Shown in pieces: positions 36,691-45,338 of a stretch of DNA of 64,000 bases. Below the pieces are notes generated by a model. That model saw only the letters and a list, made by a program, of their open reading frames with translations, made no database searches and was not told the origin of the DNA. Source of the stretch: an uncultured Lachnospiraceae bacterium. GTDB taxonomy: Bacteria > Bacillota > Clostridia > Lachnospirales > Lachnospiraceae. The DNA lies in NCBI GenBank assembly GCA_910585965.1, contig CAJUHH010000010.1:1-64000 (forward strand). The letters are read 5' to 3'. How positions within the stretch are numbered: the stretch's first letter is position 1; each line of letters opens with the position of its first letter. A program made the position numbers and the translations under genes.

Positions 36691-36759
36691 TTGACAATTC
36701 CTGACAGTTGCTATATGATATGAATTGTTTTTCACATTGTGAACTTTTCACTTTATGAA
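36691..36759 (+). promoter_or_regulatory. Promoter and probable MarR operators of the marR-degV operon
   Basis: TTGACA (36691-36696) and TATGAT (36714-36719) are 17 bp apart. Just downstream lie TTCACA-t-TGTGAA (36731-36743), a perfect palindrome with one central base, and TTCACTTTATGAA (36747-36759), placed to block transcription. Autorepression by the MarR protein is the likely reading. Confidence 0.7.
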
Positions 36760-36794
36760 CTTTCTTATTATTCCAGCGAAAGGAGCAATCTGGT

Positions 36795-37235
36795 ATGAAC
36801 GAGGAATTATTGGAAGCATGGCTCAGGCTTTCTACCATACTATGCAACGACAGGATCGTTTCCGAAATGCCTTATAACGAGGCGCTGATCTGCAATATTC
36901 TCTACCGCCGCCAGCGGCAGGATAAAAAAGGGACAACGACCGCCACCGACCTGTGCCGACAGACGAAAATGCTGAAATCACAGATGAACCGAACGCTGCA
37001 AAGCATGGAAGATAAAAAGATTATCACCAGGCGGCGTTCCGATACGGACAAAAGGCAGGTCTTCATCTTCCTGAATCCGAACGCCAAAGCCTTTCAGGAA
37101 CAGCATGCCAAAAGCTTGCAGCTTATTGATATGCTGGCCCAAAAAGCAGGCCCGGAAAAATCAAAGGCAGCAATGGAACTTTTCACCTTTATTGCCGACA
37201 TGGCAGAAGAAATTATGGAGGATAGCAATGATTAA
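36795..37235 (+). CDS. MarR-family transcriptional regulator
   Basis: A 146-residue winged-helix regulator: helices around residues 10-35, then the DNA-recognition region TATDLCRQTKMLKSQMNRTLQSMEDKKIITRRRSDTDKRQ (given here only as the segment of residues ~50-85), including the wing with DKRQ typical of MarR. The C-terminal helix completes the dimer interface. AAAGGAG precedes ATG. It overlaps degV by 8 bp and probably controls it. Confidence 0.9.
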   Translation: MNEELLEAWLRLSTILCNDRIVSEMPYNEALICNILYRRQRQDKKGTTTATDLCRQTKMLKSQMNRTLQSMEDKKIITRRRSDTDKRQVFIFLNPNAKAFQEQHAKSLQLIDMLAQKAGPEKSKAAMELFTFIADMAEEIMEDSND

Positions 37236-38064
37236 AATATTAGTAGATTCTTCTTCGGATTATGAATTAAAAGAAATCAAGGAAAAAAACTTTGAATTCG
37301 TCCCTATCCACATTACCCTTGGCAATGCGGACTATATCGATGGGATTTCCCTGGATAAAAACGAGTTTTATGAGATATTGGAAGAAAGCGGTGACTTCCC
37401 GAAAACTTCCCAGCCCTCCCCACAGGCTTTTCTCGATATCTTCCAGACTGCAAAAGAGAACAAGGACACCCTTTTATGCATCCTGCTCTCTTCCTCTTTA
37501 AGCGGCACATGCCAAAGCGCCCAGATCGCAAAAACAATGGCGGACTATGACGATATCCATATTATCGATTCCCTGGCCGCCTCCTGCATGATTAAGATTC
37601 TGGCAGACTATGCCTGTGTCCTGGCAAAAGAAAATGTACCCGCAAAAGAGATCGTTGCCAGAGTAGAAGAATTAAAATCCAGGGTGACTCTCTTCGCCGG
37701 TCTGGATACGCTGGAATACCTCTGCAAAGGGGGACGGCTTTCCAAATCTGCAGCCGCTATCGGGGAACTGGCCAATATCAAGCCGGTAATCACTGTGACA
37801 AAAGAGGGCGCAGTAGGCATCCTCGGAAAGTGCCTCGGCAAAAACAAAGCCATTGCCCAAGTTTTCAAACATGTACAAGAAACCGAAGCAGACCCTTCCT
37901 TCCCATTCTATACGATCTATACCCACGGAACTGAAAATTGCAGTCTTTTAGAGGAAAAGCTGCAAGGAAACGGCTATGAGGTCAGCCAGAGGCTTCAGGT
38001 AGGAGCCACGATAGGCGCCCATATCGGCCCAGAAGCCTTCGGTGTCGTATTCGTATCGAAATAA
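37228..38064 (+). CDS. DegV-family fatty-acid-binding protein
   Basis: A 278-residue cytosolic protein of the DegV/FakB family, which binds a fatty acid and hands it to the FakA kinase. N-terminal ILVDSSSDY with the conserved Asp-Ser pair, FPKTSQPSPQAF with the lipid-contact TSQPS motif (about residues 59-67), ILLSSSLSGTCQSA (about 87-100) and GGRLS (about 166-170). Starts inside the end of the MarR gene (ATGATTAA overlap). The 3' end overlaps the convergent lipoprotein gene by 70 bp. Confidence 0.93.
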   Translation: MIKILVDSSSDYELKEIKEKNFEFVPIHITLGNADYIDGISLDKNEFYEILEESGDFPKTSQPSPQAFLDIFQTAKENKDTLLCILLSSSLSGTCQSAQIAKTMADYDDIHIIDSLAASCMIKILADYACVLAKENVPAKEIVARVEELKSRVTLFAGLDTLEYLCKGGRLSKSAAAIGELANIKPVITVTKEGAVGILGKCLGKNKAIAQVFKHVQETEADPSFPFYTIYTHGTENCSLLEEKLQGNGYEVSQRLQVGATIGAHIGPEAFGVVFVSK

Positions 38065-39329
38065 GCCAGTTTTTCTACATACCAAGTGGGTTCCGCATTC
38101 TCATCGGAGGGAATCACGCGATTGGACACATAGCGGAACCCGCCGTTTTCCATCGGCCTGACCACTACCTCGTGGCAAAAGGCCTTCTCCATATTTTCCT
38201 TCGGCCAGACCGCGTTTACGGTCAGACGGAGCGTCCCGTCCTCATTTTCCTCACAGGCAACCACTTCGGGATATGGGGCATTGGGGGAACTGGCGCAGTC
38301 ATAAAACCCTCTTGTCTTGTATACATAGGCCTGTTCTTCTTCCCGATATTCCTGCTGCCTATGCAGCATCTCTTTCTCTATGGAAAAATACGACTGTATT
38401 ACTGTTTCATATTCTTCTTCCGGCACCAAATAGGAAGCCCCGTCCACGGACTGCTGATAAGGAATCGGAACGCCATAGGCATAAGAATACAATTTCGCAA
38501 ATAAATCATCAAAATCCAATGCTTCCCAATTTCCTTCCGTCCAGTCCTGCAAAAACATGTCGTTGGCTCCATACCCTATCGGAAGGATATATTTGCGGTT
38601 CCATTCCCGGTATTTTTCATCCAGCGGTTCCACGCGGATGGCCGTATATCCCTGGGATCCGTCATATCCCTCCGGAACTTCCTCCCGAAAGAACAGATAG
38701 CCGTTGGCAGAATATTTCCATTCTTCTGCCGGATAGCGTTCCATATAATCCACCTCGGGCATTCCTCCCTTCCAGTGCAGGACGCTTCTCGTCACAAAAA
38801 CAGTTCCTTTCTCCGATTCCAAGTCAAAACGGATAAAGCCTCCGTCATCCATAATCGAAAAAACCGTCTGTTCTCCGTCCTTCCCCTCTTCTGCCAGCCT
38901 AATAAAGGCTTTCATCCGTTCCGGGTGCGTCAGATTCACCTGGTTCTCATTTTCCCGGTCAACCGCGCAATAACCGCATTCCCCCATTCTATCCACGATA
39001 GCCTCTATCGTTTCCAGGCTTCCCAGCGTATTCTCCCTGACCGCCCTTTCATAAATATCCCTGTAAACCTCCGCTGCCTCACTGGATTCCAGCTTTTGTT
39101 CTTCCTCATAACTGCCCGTTGCTGGTCCTCTCTCTTCCGCTTCCCCGCTGTCAGCTTCCTCGCCCGCGCCTTCGGCCTCATAAAAATCCGCATTCTTATA
39201 TCCGTCCATTCCCACGCTTTTTCCGCATCCGCATATGGCCAGCATCAGAATCGCCCCAAGGAAAACAACCTTACGGAGTCTCTCCCTCTGCCGGCTGCCC
39301 GCCCTGATGTTCTTTGCGGAACCATACAT
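37995..39329 (-). CDS. Exported lipoprotein coupled to a penicillin-binding protein gene
   Basis: About 444 residues. A basic segment precedes a hydrophobic core ending AICGC, which looks like a lipobox, then an acidic linker (~30-70). The remainder is a mixed alpha/beta extracellular region that I do not recognise beyond resembling uncharacterised Lachnospiraceae lipoproteins (DUF6070-like). The start is uncertain: the ATG at 39329 (MYGSAKNI) lies inside the PBP gene; an ATG at 39359 is also in frame. The ~59-bp overlap with the PBP implies translational coupling and perhaps a joint envelope role. Confidence 0.65.
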   Translation of the reverse strand: MYGSAKNIRAGSRQRERLRKVVFLGAILMLAICGCGKSVGMDGYKNADFYEAEGAGEEADSGEAEERGPATGSYEEEQKLESSEAAEVYRDIYERAVRENTLGSLETIEAIVDRMGECGYCAVDRENENQVNLTHPERMKAFIRLAEEGKDGEQTVFSIMDDGGFIRFDLESEKGTVFVTRSVLHWKGGMPEVDYMERYPAEEWKYSANGYLFFREEVPEGYDGSQGYTAIRVEPLDEKYREWNRKYILPIGYGANDMFLQDWTEGNWEALDFDDLFAKLYSYAYGVPIPYQQSVDGASYLVPEEEYETVIQSYFSIEKEMLHRQQEYREEEQAYVYKTRGFYDCASSPNAPYPEVVACEENEDGTLRLTVNAVWPKENMEKAFCHEVVVRPMENGGFRYVSNRVIPSDENAEPTWYVEKLAYFDTNTTPKASGPIWAPIVAPT

Positions 39330-41469
39330 CCAGCACTTGGCTGACCTTTTCCACCACATAGCCGCTTCCCCCTCTCTCTTTTACATCTTCCACCATGCTT
39401 ACGATCAGAATCGGGTTTTTTTCATCCTGTCCAGTGCTGAATACCGCAAACCAGCCAAGTTCCGTGCCGGACGCATCCTCTTTGGAGTCTTTTATTTCCG
39501 CTGTTCCCGTCTTCCCTGCCAGAAGCACGTCATCCCTGCGAGCGGCATACCCTGTCCCTTCCGCATCGTTTACTACTCCTTTCAGCCCTTCCAGCACCCG
39601 GTTCGCCGTATCGGCTGAAACCGCCCCGGGTATCCATTGCTGCGGCTGCGCTTCCTCCTGGTACACCAGATAGGGCTTTATCATATTTCCCTCATTGCGG
39701 AAAGCTGTATAAATGCAAGCGAGGTGCAGAGGGTTTACAAGCATCTGCCCCTGTCCGTAACCGCTGTCTGCCAGCTGTATCTCTGTTCCTATTGTTTCCC
39801 CGTTGGAATATTTCGAAGGGGACATGTTGATTTCAAAAGGAACTGCCTCGTTAAAACCAAATTTATTCAAATACTGCTGCATATTTTCCGCCCCGATTTT
39901 CAAGGCCGCCTTTGCAAAATAAATATTATCGGAACAAATCAGCGCTTTCTCCAAAACCGAAGGATCATACTCATGAAGCGTCGTAATATAATAATCCCCC
40001 CAGGAACTGTCTTTCTGCCAGCTCAACCCTTCCTGCCCATAATCCTCTTCCGGGTCCACCGTGCCGCTTTCCAGCCCGACCGCCGCCGTCACTGGCTTAA
40101 AAGAGGACCCGGGACACCATACTTGGCGGAACCGATTATACAAGGGCTGCCTTTCATCCCCGTTCAACGCATCCCACTGCGCTTGGGACATTCCCAGGAT
40201 AAACTGGTTATTATTATATGCCGGGGTGCTGACCAGGGCAAGCACTTCCCCCGTCTCAGGATCCATCGCCACGCTGCAGCTTTCATCCGCTTTAAACTGT
40301 CCGTACAAAAGGGACTGCACCTGTATGTCGATGGTCAGCCTGACATCAATGCCGTTCTGCACTCCCCTGTTCGCCAGCTCCTGCTTCACTCCCCCTTCTT
40401 CCTTTTCTATATAGATCCGGCAGCCGTTTTCCCCTTTCAATTCCTTTTCAAACAGGCTCTCCATCCCGCTTCTTCCAATCACGCTGTTGGCCGTATAGCC
40501 TTCCCCTGCATGTTTTTCCAGATCTTCTGCCGTTACATTCTGTACATAGCCAATCAAATGTGACGCAATCTTCCCAAAAGGATATTCCCTCACTTCCGTA
40601 TCGGAGATCATGACTCCGGGAATCGCAAGCAGCTTGTCCTGCCGTTCTTTTTCCCTTATCAGCTCTTCTTCCGGCTCCAATGTCATCAGATCCAGCTCTT
40701 CCACCTTAGCTACCGTTTTGATTGGAACGAAATAATCATCCTTCACCCAGGAAGCCGACAAGTTTTTTTCTATCGCCTCCCGCTTGATTTCCAGCAACTC
40801 CGCAATCTCATCTATCGCCGACTCCCTGTTCTCCAGCTTGCCCGGCACGATTCCTACGGATGAGGCAACCCCCTTTCCTGCCAGAAGCACTCCGTTCCTG
40901 TCAAAAATACTGCCTCTTTCTGCCTGTTCCGTCGAAACCCTGACCTTATCTCCTCGTTCTAACCCAGGGAAGATCAGCCCGTCGCTCCATGACAGCCAAT
41001 AGCCCTCCTCTCCTTTTACAAAGCAGGCCTCATTGTCAAAACTGATATTTCCTGCCGCCGTTTCACAGGAACTGTGGTATTTTACTGCCATCCTTTCTTC
41101 ATCATATTCCACCCCGCTTATCTCCAGGGACTGGATTTCGATTCCTTTATAAATCGCCTCATTCCGTTCTACAAAATCCTCCAGGCTCACATTCCCCGAT
41201 GTCTCTGCATCCAGCATCCCGTACATTTTCTCATACTCCCCGGTCAGGATATAGGCCATATATTCTGTCAAAAGCTCCGGCGGTTTCTTCCAGCCTCTCT
41301 CCTTATTCAGAAAAAGAAAGCCTAACGCGATGCCTCCTGCAAGCAATACCGCCGCAAAAGCCCCAATAGCCCACAAAAATACGCGTTTTCCACGCCCGCG
41401 TCTGCTTTTTCCGCTCCTTTTCCGATTCCTGTTCCCGCTTTTCTTTTTACCGCTCATCCGAATACCCAT
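39271..41469 (-). CDS. MecA-like class B penicillin-binding protein (transpeptidase)
   Basis: A 732-residue peptidoglycan transpeptidase. Very basic cytoplasmic N-terminus (K/R/G-rich, ~1-28), membrane helix (~29-52), NTF2-like MecA_N domain (~60-165), PBP dimer domain (~170-375) and transpeptidase domain. Active-site motifs are complete: SSFK in CPGSSFKPVT, SDN in ICSDNIYFA, and KTGT in LAGKTGTAE. The NTF2-like domain is shared with low-affinity PBPs such as MecA and B. subtilis PBP3, so reduced beta-lactam affinity is possible but not shown. Overlaps the downstream lipoprotein gene. Confidence 0.93.
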   Translation of the reverse strand: MGIRMSGKKKSGNRNRKRSGKSRRGRGKRVFLWAIGAFAAVLLAGGIALGFLFLNKERGWKKPPELLTEYMAYILTGEYEKMYGMLDAETSGNVSLEDFVERNEAIYKGIEIQSLEISGVEYDEERMAVKYHSSCETAAGNISFDNEACFVKGEEGYWLSWSDGLIFPGLERGDKVRVSTEQAERGSIFDRNGVLLAGKGVASSVGIVPGKLENRESAIDEIAELLEIKREAIEKNLSASWVKDDYFVPIKTVAKVEELDLMTLEPEEELIREKERQDKLLAIPGVMISDTEVREYPFGKIASHLIGYVQNVTAEDLEKHAGEGYTANSVIGRSGMESLFEKELKGENGCRIYIEKEEGGVKQELANRGVQNGIDVRLTIDIQVQSLLYGQFKADESCSVAMDPETGEVLALVSTPAYNNNQFILGMSQAQWDALNGDERQPLYNRFRQVWCPGSSFKPVTAAVGLESGTVDPEEDYGQEGLSWQKDSSWGDYYITTLHEYDPSVLEKALICSDNIYFAKAALKIGAENMQQYLNKFGFNEAVPFEINMSPSKYSNGETIGTEIQLADSGYGQGQMLVNPLHLACIYTAFRNEGNMIKPYLVYQEEAQPQQWIPGAVSADTANRVLEGLKGVVNDAEGTGYAARRDDVLLAGKTGTAEIKDSKEDASGTELGWFAVFSTGQDEKNPILIVSMVEDVKERGGSGYVVEKVSQVLDVWFRKEHQGGQPAEGETP

Positions 41470-41485
41470 ACCCTTTCCGCCGCAC

Positions 41486-41696
41486 GCTGCTCTGGCAGCA
41501 AACTTCTATTTCTCTATGCGGACCTGTCCCATCGAGCAGGGAAGCTTTCCCCCTGCTCGTCGCGCGGCCCGCATGCTGCTCCGGCAGCAAACTTCCTTAT
41601 GCGGGCCTGTCTCATCGAGCAGGGAAGCTTTTCCCCTGCTCGTCGCGCGGCCCGCATGCTGCTCCGGCAGCAAACTTCCTTATGCGGGCCTGCGCA
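41486..41696. repeat. GC-rich ~83-bp tandem repeat with internal hairpins
   Basis: GCTGCTCYGGCAGCAAACTTC starts at 41486, 41575 and 41658, giving periods of 89 and 83 bp; the third copy is partial. Each unit contains the palindrome GCTGCCGGAGCAGC, a hairpin GAGCAGGG..TTCCCTGCTC and a longer pairing GCGGGCC/GGCCCGC. It lies between the PBP start and the flagellin terminator. No gene is encoded. Confidence 0.85.
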
Positions 41697-41702
41697 TAAA
41701 AA

Positions 41703-41736
41703 AAACCCCAGACAGCCAAACCGCTGTCCAGGGTGC
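41703..41736 (-). terminator. Intrinsic terminator of the flagellin gene
   Basis: On the minus strand ACCCTGGACAGC pairs with GCTGTCTGGGGT around GGTTTG, followed by eight T. Confidence 0.85.
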
Positions 41737-41774
41737 CTAGTTCCTTATCCCTGCATCATGTATCCATTGCCATC

Positions 41775-42533
41775 CTACATGCCGAACAGCCTTGTTATCA
41801 TGGAATCATTCTGCATCTTCCTGCGGGTGAACATCATGCGGTAATCCTGCAGGAGCTTATTCTTTTTCTGTTCCGAAACCGCTTTCGGAATATCCAGATC
41901 TTCAATACGGCTTCTTGCTCCGACCGTTTCTAAGGACGTTCTTGTATTGGAATTGTATGCATGTTCCATGGCGTTCGTCCTTGCTCCTGTCGCGCTTCTG
42001 GCAGAACTGATCTTATCCATCGCCGACTCGATCCTGCTAAGGTCGAATTTGCCTGTGACATTGTACCCGTCGATTCCCAAAGACTTCAATGTCACGTTCT
42101 CCATCTGGATTTTCATGCCTGTGCCGTCCGCATTCGACGCAATGTGCATATCCGCCATGCTGCCGTCCATCAGCTTCATTTCATTATATCTGGTTCCTAC
42201 TGCCGTACTTTCTATATCCTGCAAAAGCTGGTCAACCTCATCCTGGATCATCTGCTTTTCAGAATCCCCATACATGCTGTTTGATGCTTTGATGCTGAGT
42301 TCATAAATCCGTTGCAAGGAATCCTGCATAGTACCCAACGCGCCATCCTTAATATTCGCAACGCCGATACCGTCCATAATGTTATCAGCCGCCACATCCA
42401 AGCCGTTGCTCTGGCGTTTCATCATATTTGCAATGGAAAGACCCGCCGCATCGTCAGCCGCAGTCTGAATTCTCTTCCCGCTGGCTATTTTGCCATATAT
42501 GGAATTGTAACCGTTGATCGCCGATATCCTCAT
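41775..42533 (-). CDS. Orphan flagellin-like protein
   Basis: A 252-residue protein with both conserved flagellin ends. N-terminal: SGKRIQTAADDAAGLSIAN and MQDSLQRIYELSIKASN (D0/D1). C-terminal: DLSRIESAMDKISSARSATGARTNAMEHAYN (stated as the segment of residues ~165-195), then a basic, Met-rich end RMMFTRRKMQND finishing TRLFGM rather than the usual LLL-type tail. The central variable domain is almost absent. No flagellar assembly genes lie nearby. The start at 42533 follows AAGGAGAGG. A filament subunit or a secreted flagellin paralogue; export is not testable here. Confidence 0.87.
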   Translation of the reverse strand: MRISAINGYNSIYGKIASGKRIQTAADDAAGLSIANMMKRQSNGLDVAADNIMDGIGVANIKDGALGTMQDSLQRIYELSIKASNSMYGDSEKQMIQDEVDQLLQDIESTAVGTRYNEMKLMDGSMADMHIASNADGTGMKIQMENVTLKSLGIDGYNVTGKFDLSRIESAMDKISSARSATGARTNAMEHAYNSNTRTSLETVGARSRIEDLDIPKAVSEQKKNKLLQDYRMMFTRRKMQNDSMITRLFGM

Positions 42534-42648
42534 AACCTCTCCTTTCCGGCATAAGCCCTTCGCGCTTGTGCCACATTGATACACTTCCCCTTATATGCTT
42601 AGTATAATACACGCGCCCCTTCTATGCAACACTTTTTCCAATTTTTAT

Positions 42649-43839
42649 CTATGCCTTCCCTGCTTCCTCCACTGCGCACTTTATCCTGTGAAGGGCTTCC
42701 TCCAAGATTTTTCTCGGACATGCGGCATTTACTCTCTGGAAGCCCTCTCCGCTCTTTCCGAACATCCTTCCGTCATCCAGCCAAAGCCTTGCCTTATGAA
42801 CGATCATTTCCTCCAATTTCTCCGCAGACAGCCCCAATTTCCTGAAATCCAGCCATGCCAGATAGGTGCCTTCATGCTCTGCCATCGAGGCCCCCGGTAT
42901 ATTTTTTTCCACATATCCTTTTATAAATTCCAGATTGGCTTTCACATACCGAAGCATAGCCGCATACCACTCATCGCCGTCCCGATAAGCCGCCTCACAG
43001 GCCACAAGCCCCATCACATTCACTTCGCCGTATCCCGACAGTTCCATCTGCCTGCAAAACGCTTTCCGCAATTCGGGATTGCTGATAAAAATATTGGACA
43101 ACTGCAATCCCGCCAGGTTGAAAGTCTTGCTGGGCGCGGTACAGGTAACGGTGATTTCCTCGTATTCTTTCTTCAACCCCGCAAATACGCTGTGCCTTCT
43201 CTCAAAGGCAAAATCCCCGTGGATTTCATCGCTCACCACGACCACATGATGCTTATAACAGATATCTCCAAGCCTTGTCAGTTCCTCCTGCGTCCATACC
43301 CGTCCCACTGGATTATGGGGGTTGCAGAGAATAAACAATTTGACATTCTCTTTTATGATTTTTTCTTCAAAATCCTGAAAATCGATCCGATACCGGCCGT
43401 TTTCATATACAAGGTCGTTGCTGACCATCTTCCTTTCATTTCTGTCCACGACATTTTGGAAAGGATAATAGACCGGCTGCTGTATCAGCACGCTGTCCCC
43501 TGGCTCCGTAAAAGCCTTTACCGCCAACGACAGGGCGAAAACTACGCCCGGCGTCTTTACCAGCCAGTCCTCAGAAACCTCCCAGCCGTGCCTTCTCTCC
43601 ATCCATCCTTTCACGGCTTCAAAATACTCCTCCTGCGCGTCGCTGTACCCGAAAATCCCATGCGCCGTCTGCCGGGCCAGCGCCTCCTGTATATAGGAGG
43701 ATACCTGGAAATCCATATCCGCCACCCATAAAGGCAGCGTGTCTGCCGCCATCCCCTTTTTGGCGATCCAGTCGTACTTTATGGATTTCGTATTTCTTCT
43801 GTCTATTACCTTGTCAAAATCAAGATTTTTCTCAGCCAT
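42649..43839 (-). CDS. patB: MalY/PatB-family PLP enzyme (cystathionine beta-lyase-like)
   Basis: A 396-residue fold-type I aminotransferase-like protein. PatB signatures: LPLWVADMDFQ near residue 35, GIFGYSD (~58), NPHNPVGRVWT (~168-178), VVSDEIHGDF (~200-209) and the PLP lysine in APSKTFNLAGLQ (~234-245). Probably cleaves C-S bonds of cystathionine or cysteine; a regulatory role like MalY is also possible. The nearby metA makes a methionine/cysteine pathway role plausible. Ribosome site AAAGGA is 14 bases before ATG. Confidence 0.88.
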   Translation of the reverse strand: MAEKNLDFDKVIDRRNTKSIKYDWIAKKGMAADTLPLWVADMDFQVSSYIQEALARQTAHGIFGYSDAQEEYFEAVKGWMERRHGWEVSEDWLVKTPGVVFALSLAVKAFTEPGDSVLIQQPVYYPFQNVVDRNERKMVSNDLVYENGRYRIDFQDFEEKIIKENVKLFILCNPHNPVGRVWTQEELTRLGDICYKHHVVVVSDEIHGDFAFERRHSVFAGLKKEYEEITVTCTAPSKTFNLAGLQLSNIFISNPELRKAFCRQMELSGYGEVNVMGLVACEAAYRDGDEWYAAMLRYVKANLEFIKGYVEKNIPGASMAEHEGTYLAWLDFRKLGLSAEKLEEMIVHKARLWLDDGRMFGKSGEGFQRVNAACPRKILEEALHRIKCAVEEAGKA

Positions 43840-43986
43840 AGCATTATCTATATCCTTTCTGTCATCTTCAGTTTTTAAATCACTGCTCCTAACAATGTTT
43901 TAATTTCCACAACACATTTTAAACTTCTTTTATGTCGATAATACGGTTATTATAAGACATCATGCGATATAATTCGACATTTTTTA

Positions 43987-44015
43987 TTGACAACTATTCT
44001 AATTTACATTAAGAT
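43987..44015 (+). promoter_or_regulatory. Promoter of the type I antitoxin RNA
   Basis: TTGACA (43987-43992), 17-bp spacer, TAAGAT (44010-44015). Transcription should start near 44022 and run toward the toxin gene. Confidence 0.78.
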
Positions 44016-44021
44016 AAATTA

Positions 44022-44156
44022 TAGAAAAAAATTACAAAAGCAAAACAGCATCCGTTAGACGGTGAGTCATAATTTGGCGTATTATGGCTAATAAATTTAA
44101 AAATCAAATTATTAACACAAAAGTAACCGCTTTATTTCTCATGGCGGTTATTTTTG
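44022..44156 (+). ncRNA. Fst/RNAII-like antitoxin RNA
   Basis: Predicted from its promoter (43987-44015) and the terminator at 44124-44156, giving an RNA of ~135 nt. It carries CAGCATCC (44046-44053) and GTTAGACGGTGAGTCA (44054-44069). Nearly the same sequences appear in the toxin mRNA leader on the other strand, where GGTTAGGCGGTTGAGTCA maps to 44318-44335 and CAGCATCC to 44360-44367. Direct repeats shared by two convergent RNAs, plus complementarity at the common terminator, are how RNAII recognises RNAI in the enterococcal par/Fst system. No reading frame is needed. Confidence 0.75.
44124..44156. terminator. Shared bidirectional terminator of toxin mRNA and antitoxin RNA
   Basis: TAACCGC (44124-44130) pairs with GCGGTTA (44144-44150), followed by TTTTTGTG on the plus strand and ACTTTTGTG on the minus strand. 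It overlaps the last codons of the toxin gene. Confidence 0.85.
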
Positions 44157-44251
44157 TGCCTTTTATCAAGGATTTTGACTATGTAGGTCGATATAATACC
44201 ACTTACAATGCCAATAACTAACGGTACTACTATTAGTTCACAAATTGTCAC
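44132..44251 (-). CDS. Fst-like type I toxin, 39 aa
   Basis: A 39-residue peptide of the form short polar start, one hydrophobic helix and a charged tail: ELIVVPLVIGIVSGIIS, then ILDKRHKNNRHEK. The P near the helix start and the IxxP-I-x-G pattern followed by a basic tail match Fst/par membrane toxins. The GTG start at 44251 is preceded at ~7 bases by AGAAAGGAGGGTGAT, an extended match to the 16S anti-Shine-Dalgarno; an in-frame GTG at 44263 is too close to that site. The long leader (from ~44373) carries the repeats that pair with the antitoxin RNA. Not a listed long ORF, so easily missed by gene callers. Confidence 0.8.
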   Translation of the reverse strand: MTICELIVVPLVIGIVSGIISTYIVKILDKRHKNNRHEK

Positions 44252-44379
44252 TTTTTCTATCACCCTCCTTTCTGAGCAAGGGTATTTATTAGAAAACAGA
44301 ACATCGCTGTTCTGGCGTGACTCAACCGCCTAACCGTCCATCTAGCCAAATGAAACGTTGGATGCTGCTTGCATTTATT

Positions 44380-44408
44380 ATTCTACAAAACATACTATAT
44401 ATTGTCAA
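44380..44408 (-). promoter_or_regulatory. Promoter of the Fst-like toxin mRNA
   Basis: Minus strand TTGACA (44403-44408), 17-bp spacer, TAGAAT (44380-44385). Start expected near 44373, leaving a ~120-nt structured leader before the toxin start. Confidence 0.8.
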
Positions 44409-44429
44409 TTATATCTGCAACAACAGTAC

Positions 44430-45338
44430 CTACCCCAGCACATAATCCGTAATCTGGTATACATAATAATTCAGCCAGTTCGTATACAAATTATTGCTGT
44501 GGGAACGCCACTGGAGCTTGGGCCGTTCCGAAGGATCATCGTCAGGGTAATAATTCTTCGGTATGTCGATAGGCAGTCCTTTTTCCTTATCCCGCAAATA
44601 TTCATTATGTAAGGTCATGCGGTCATACTCGGGATGTCCCATTACAAAAATCTGCCTGCCCTCCCCTGCCATGCAAAGAAGCACCCCCGCCTCCTCCGAT
44701 TCCGCCAGCACAAGCAGTTCCTTGCATCCATGGATGGCATCCGCAGGAACAGCCGTATGGCGGCTGTGGGGAATCAGGAAATAGTCGTCGAATCCCCTGA
44801 CCAGCGGAATCTTCCGATTCATCACTTTATGCTCGTAGATGCCGAACAGCTTTTGGGGCAAAAGCACTTTGTCCAAGCCGAAATGATAATAAAGCCCTGC
44901 CTGGGCCCCCCAGCAAATATGCAAGGTAGAAGTCACTTTTCTTTTGGACCATTCCATAATTTCGCACAGCTCATCCCAATAATCCACTTCCTGGAAAGGA
45001 ATCTGTTCCACCGGCGCGCCGGTGATCATCAGGCCGTCATACCGATTTCCCTTCAGCTCGTCAAAGGTATGGTAAAACTGGTTCAAATGATTCATGGAAG
45101 TATTCATGGAACGGTGGCTGTTCATCTTCATAAAAGTAACATCCACCTGGAGCGGCGTGTTGGATAAAGCCCTCAGAATCTGAAGCTCCGTATCCTGCTT
45201 CACCGGCATCAGATTTAAAATGCATATCTGCAAAGGACGGATGTCCTGATGGATCGCCCTGTTTTCATCCATCACGAATATATTTTCGTTTTCCAGTATT
45301 CCCTTGGCCGGCAGGCCGTTCTGTGTTTTAATCGGCAT
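44430..45338 (-). CDS. metA: Homoserine O-acyltransferase
   Basis: A 302-residue MetA-type enzyme that activates homoserine for methionine synthesis. N-terminal MPIKTQNGLPAKGILENENIF region, LNLMPVKQDTELQILR, MITGAPVEQIPFQEVDYW, nucleophile Cys in LHICWGAQAGLYY (about residue 142) and the catalytic His/Glu region MGHPEYDRMTLHNEY (about 235-249). Firmicute MetA proteins often use acetyl-CoA; the acyl donor is not decided here. Overlaps the ligA gene by 11 bp. Confidence 0.95.
   Translation of the reverse strand: MPIKTQNGLPAKGILENENIFVMDENRAIHQDIRPLQICILNLMPVKQDTELQILRALSNTPLQVDVTFMKMNSHRSMNTSMNHLNQFYHTFDELKGNRYDGLMITGAPVEQIPFQEVDYWDELCEIMEWSKRKVTSTLHICWGAQAGLYYHFGLDKVLLPQKLFGIYEHKVMNRKIPLVRGFDDYFLIPHSRHTAVPADAIHGCKELLVLAESEEAGVLLCMAGEGRQIFVMGHPEYDRMTLHNEYLRDKEKGLPIDIPKNYYPDDDPSERPKLQWRSHSNNLYTNWLNYYVYQITDYVLG

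Noticed and set aside
36473..36847. Open frames on both strands across foldback element B (for example 36076-36645 and 36473-36847)
   Set aside because: They read through inverted-repeat arms and the terminator, resemble no protein and are chance frames of a GC-rich repeat.
41486..41696. CRISPR array
   Set aside because: The units repeat over their whole length with no unique spacers, and no cas genes are present.
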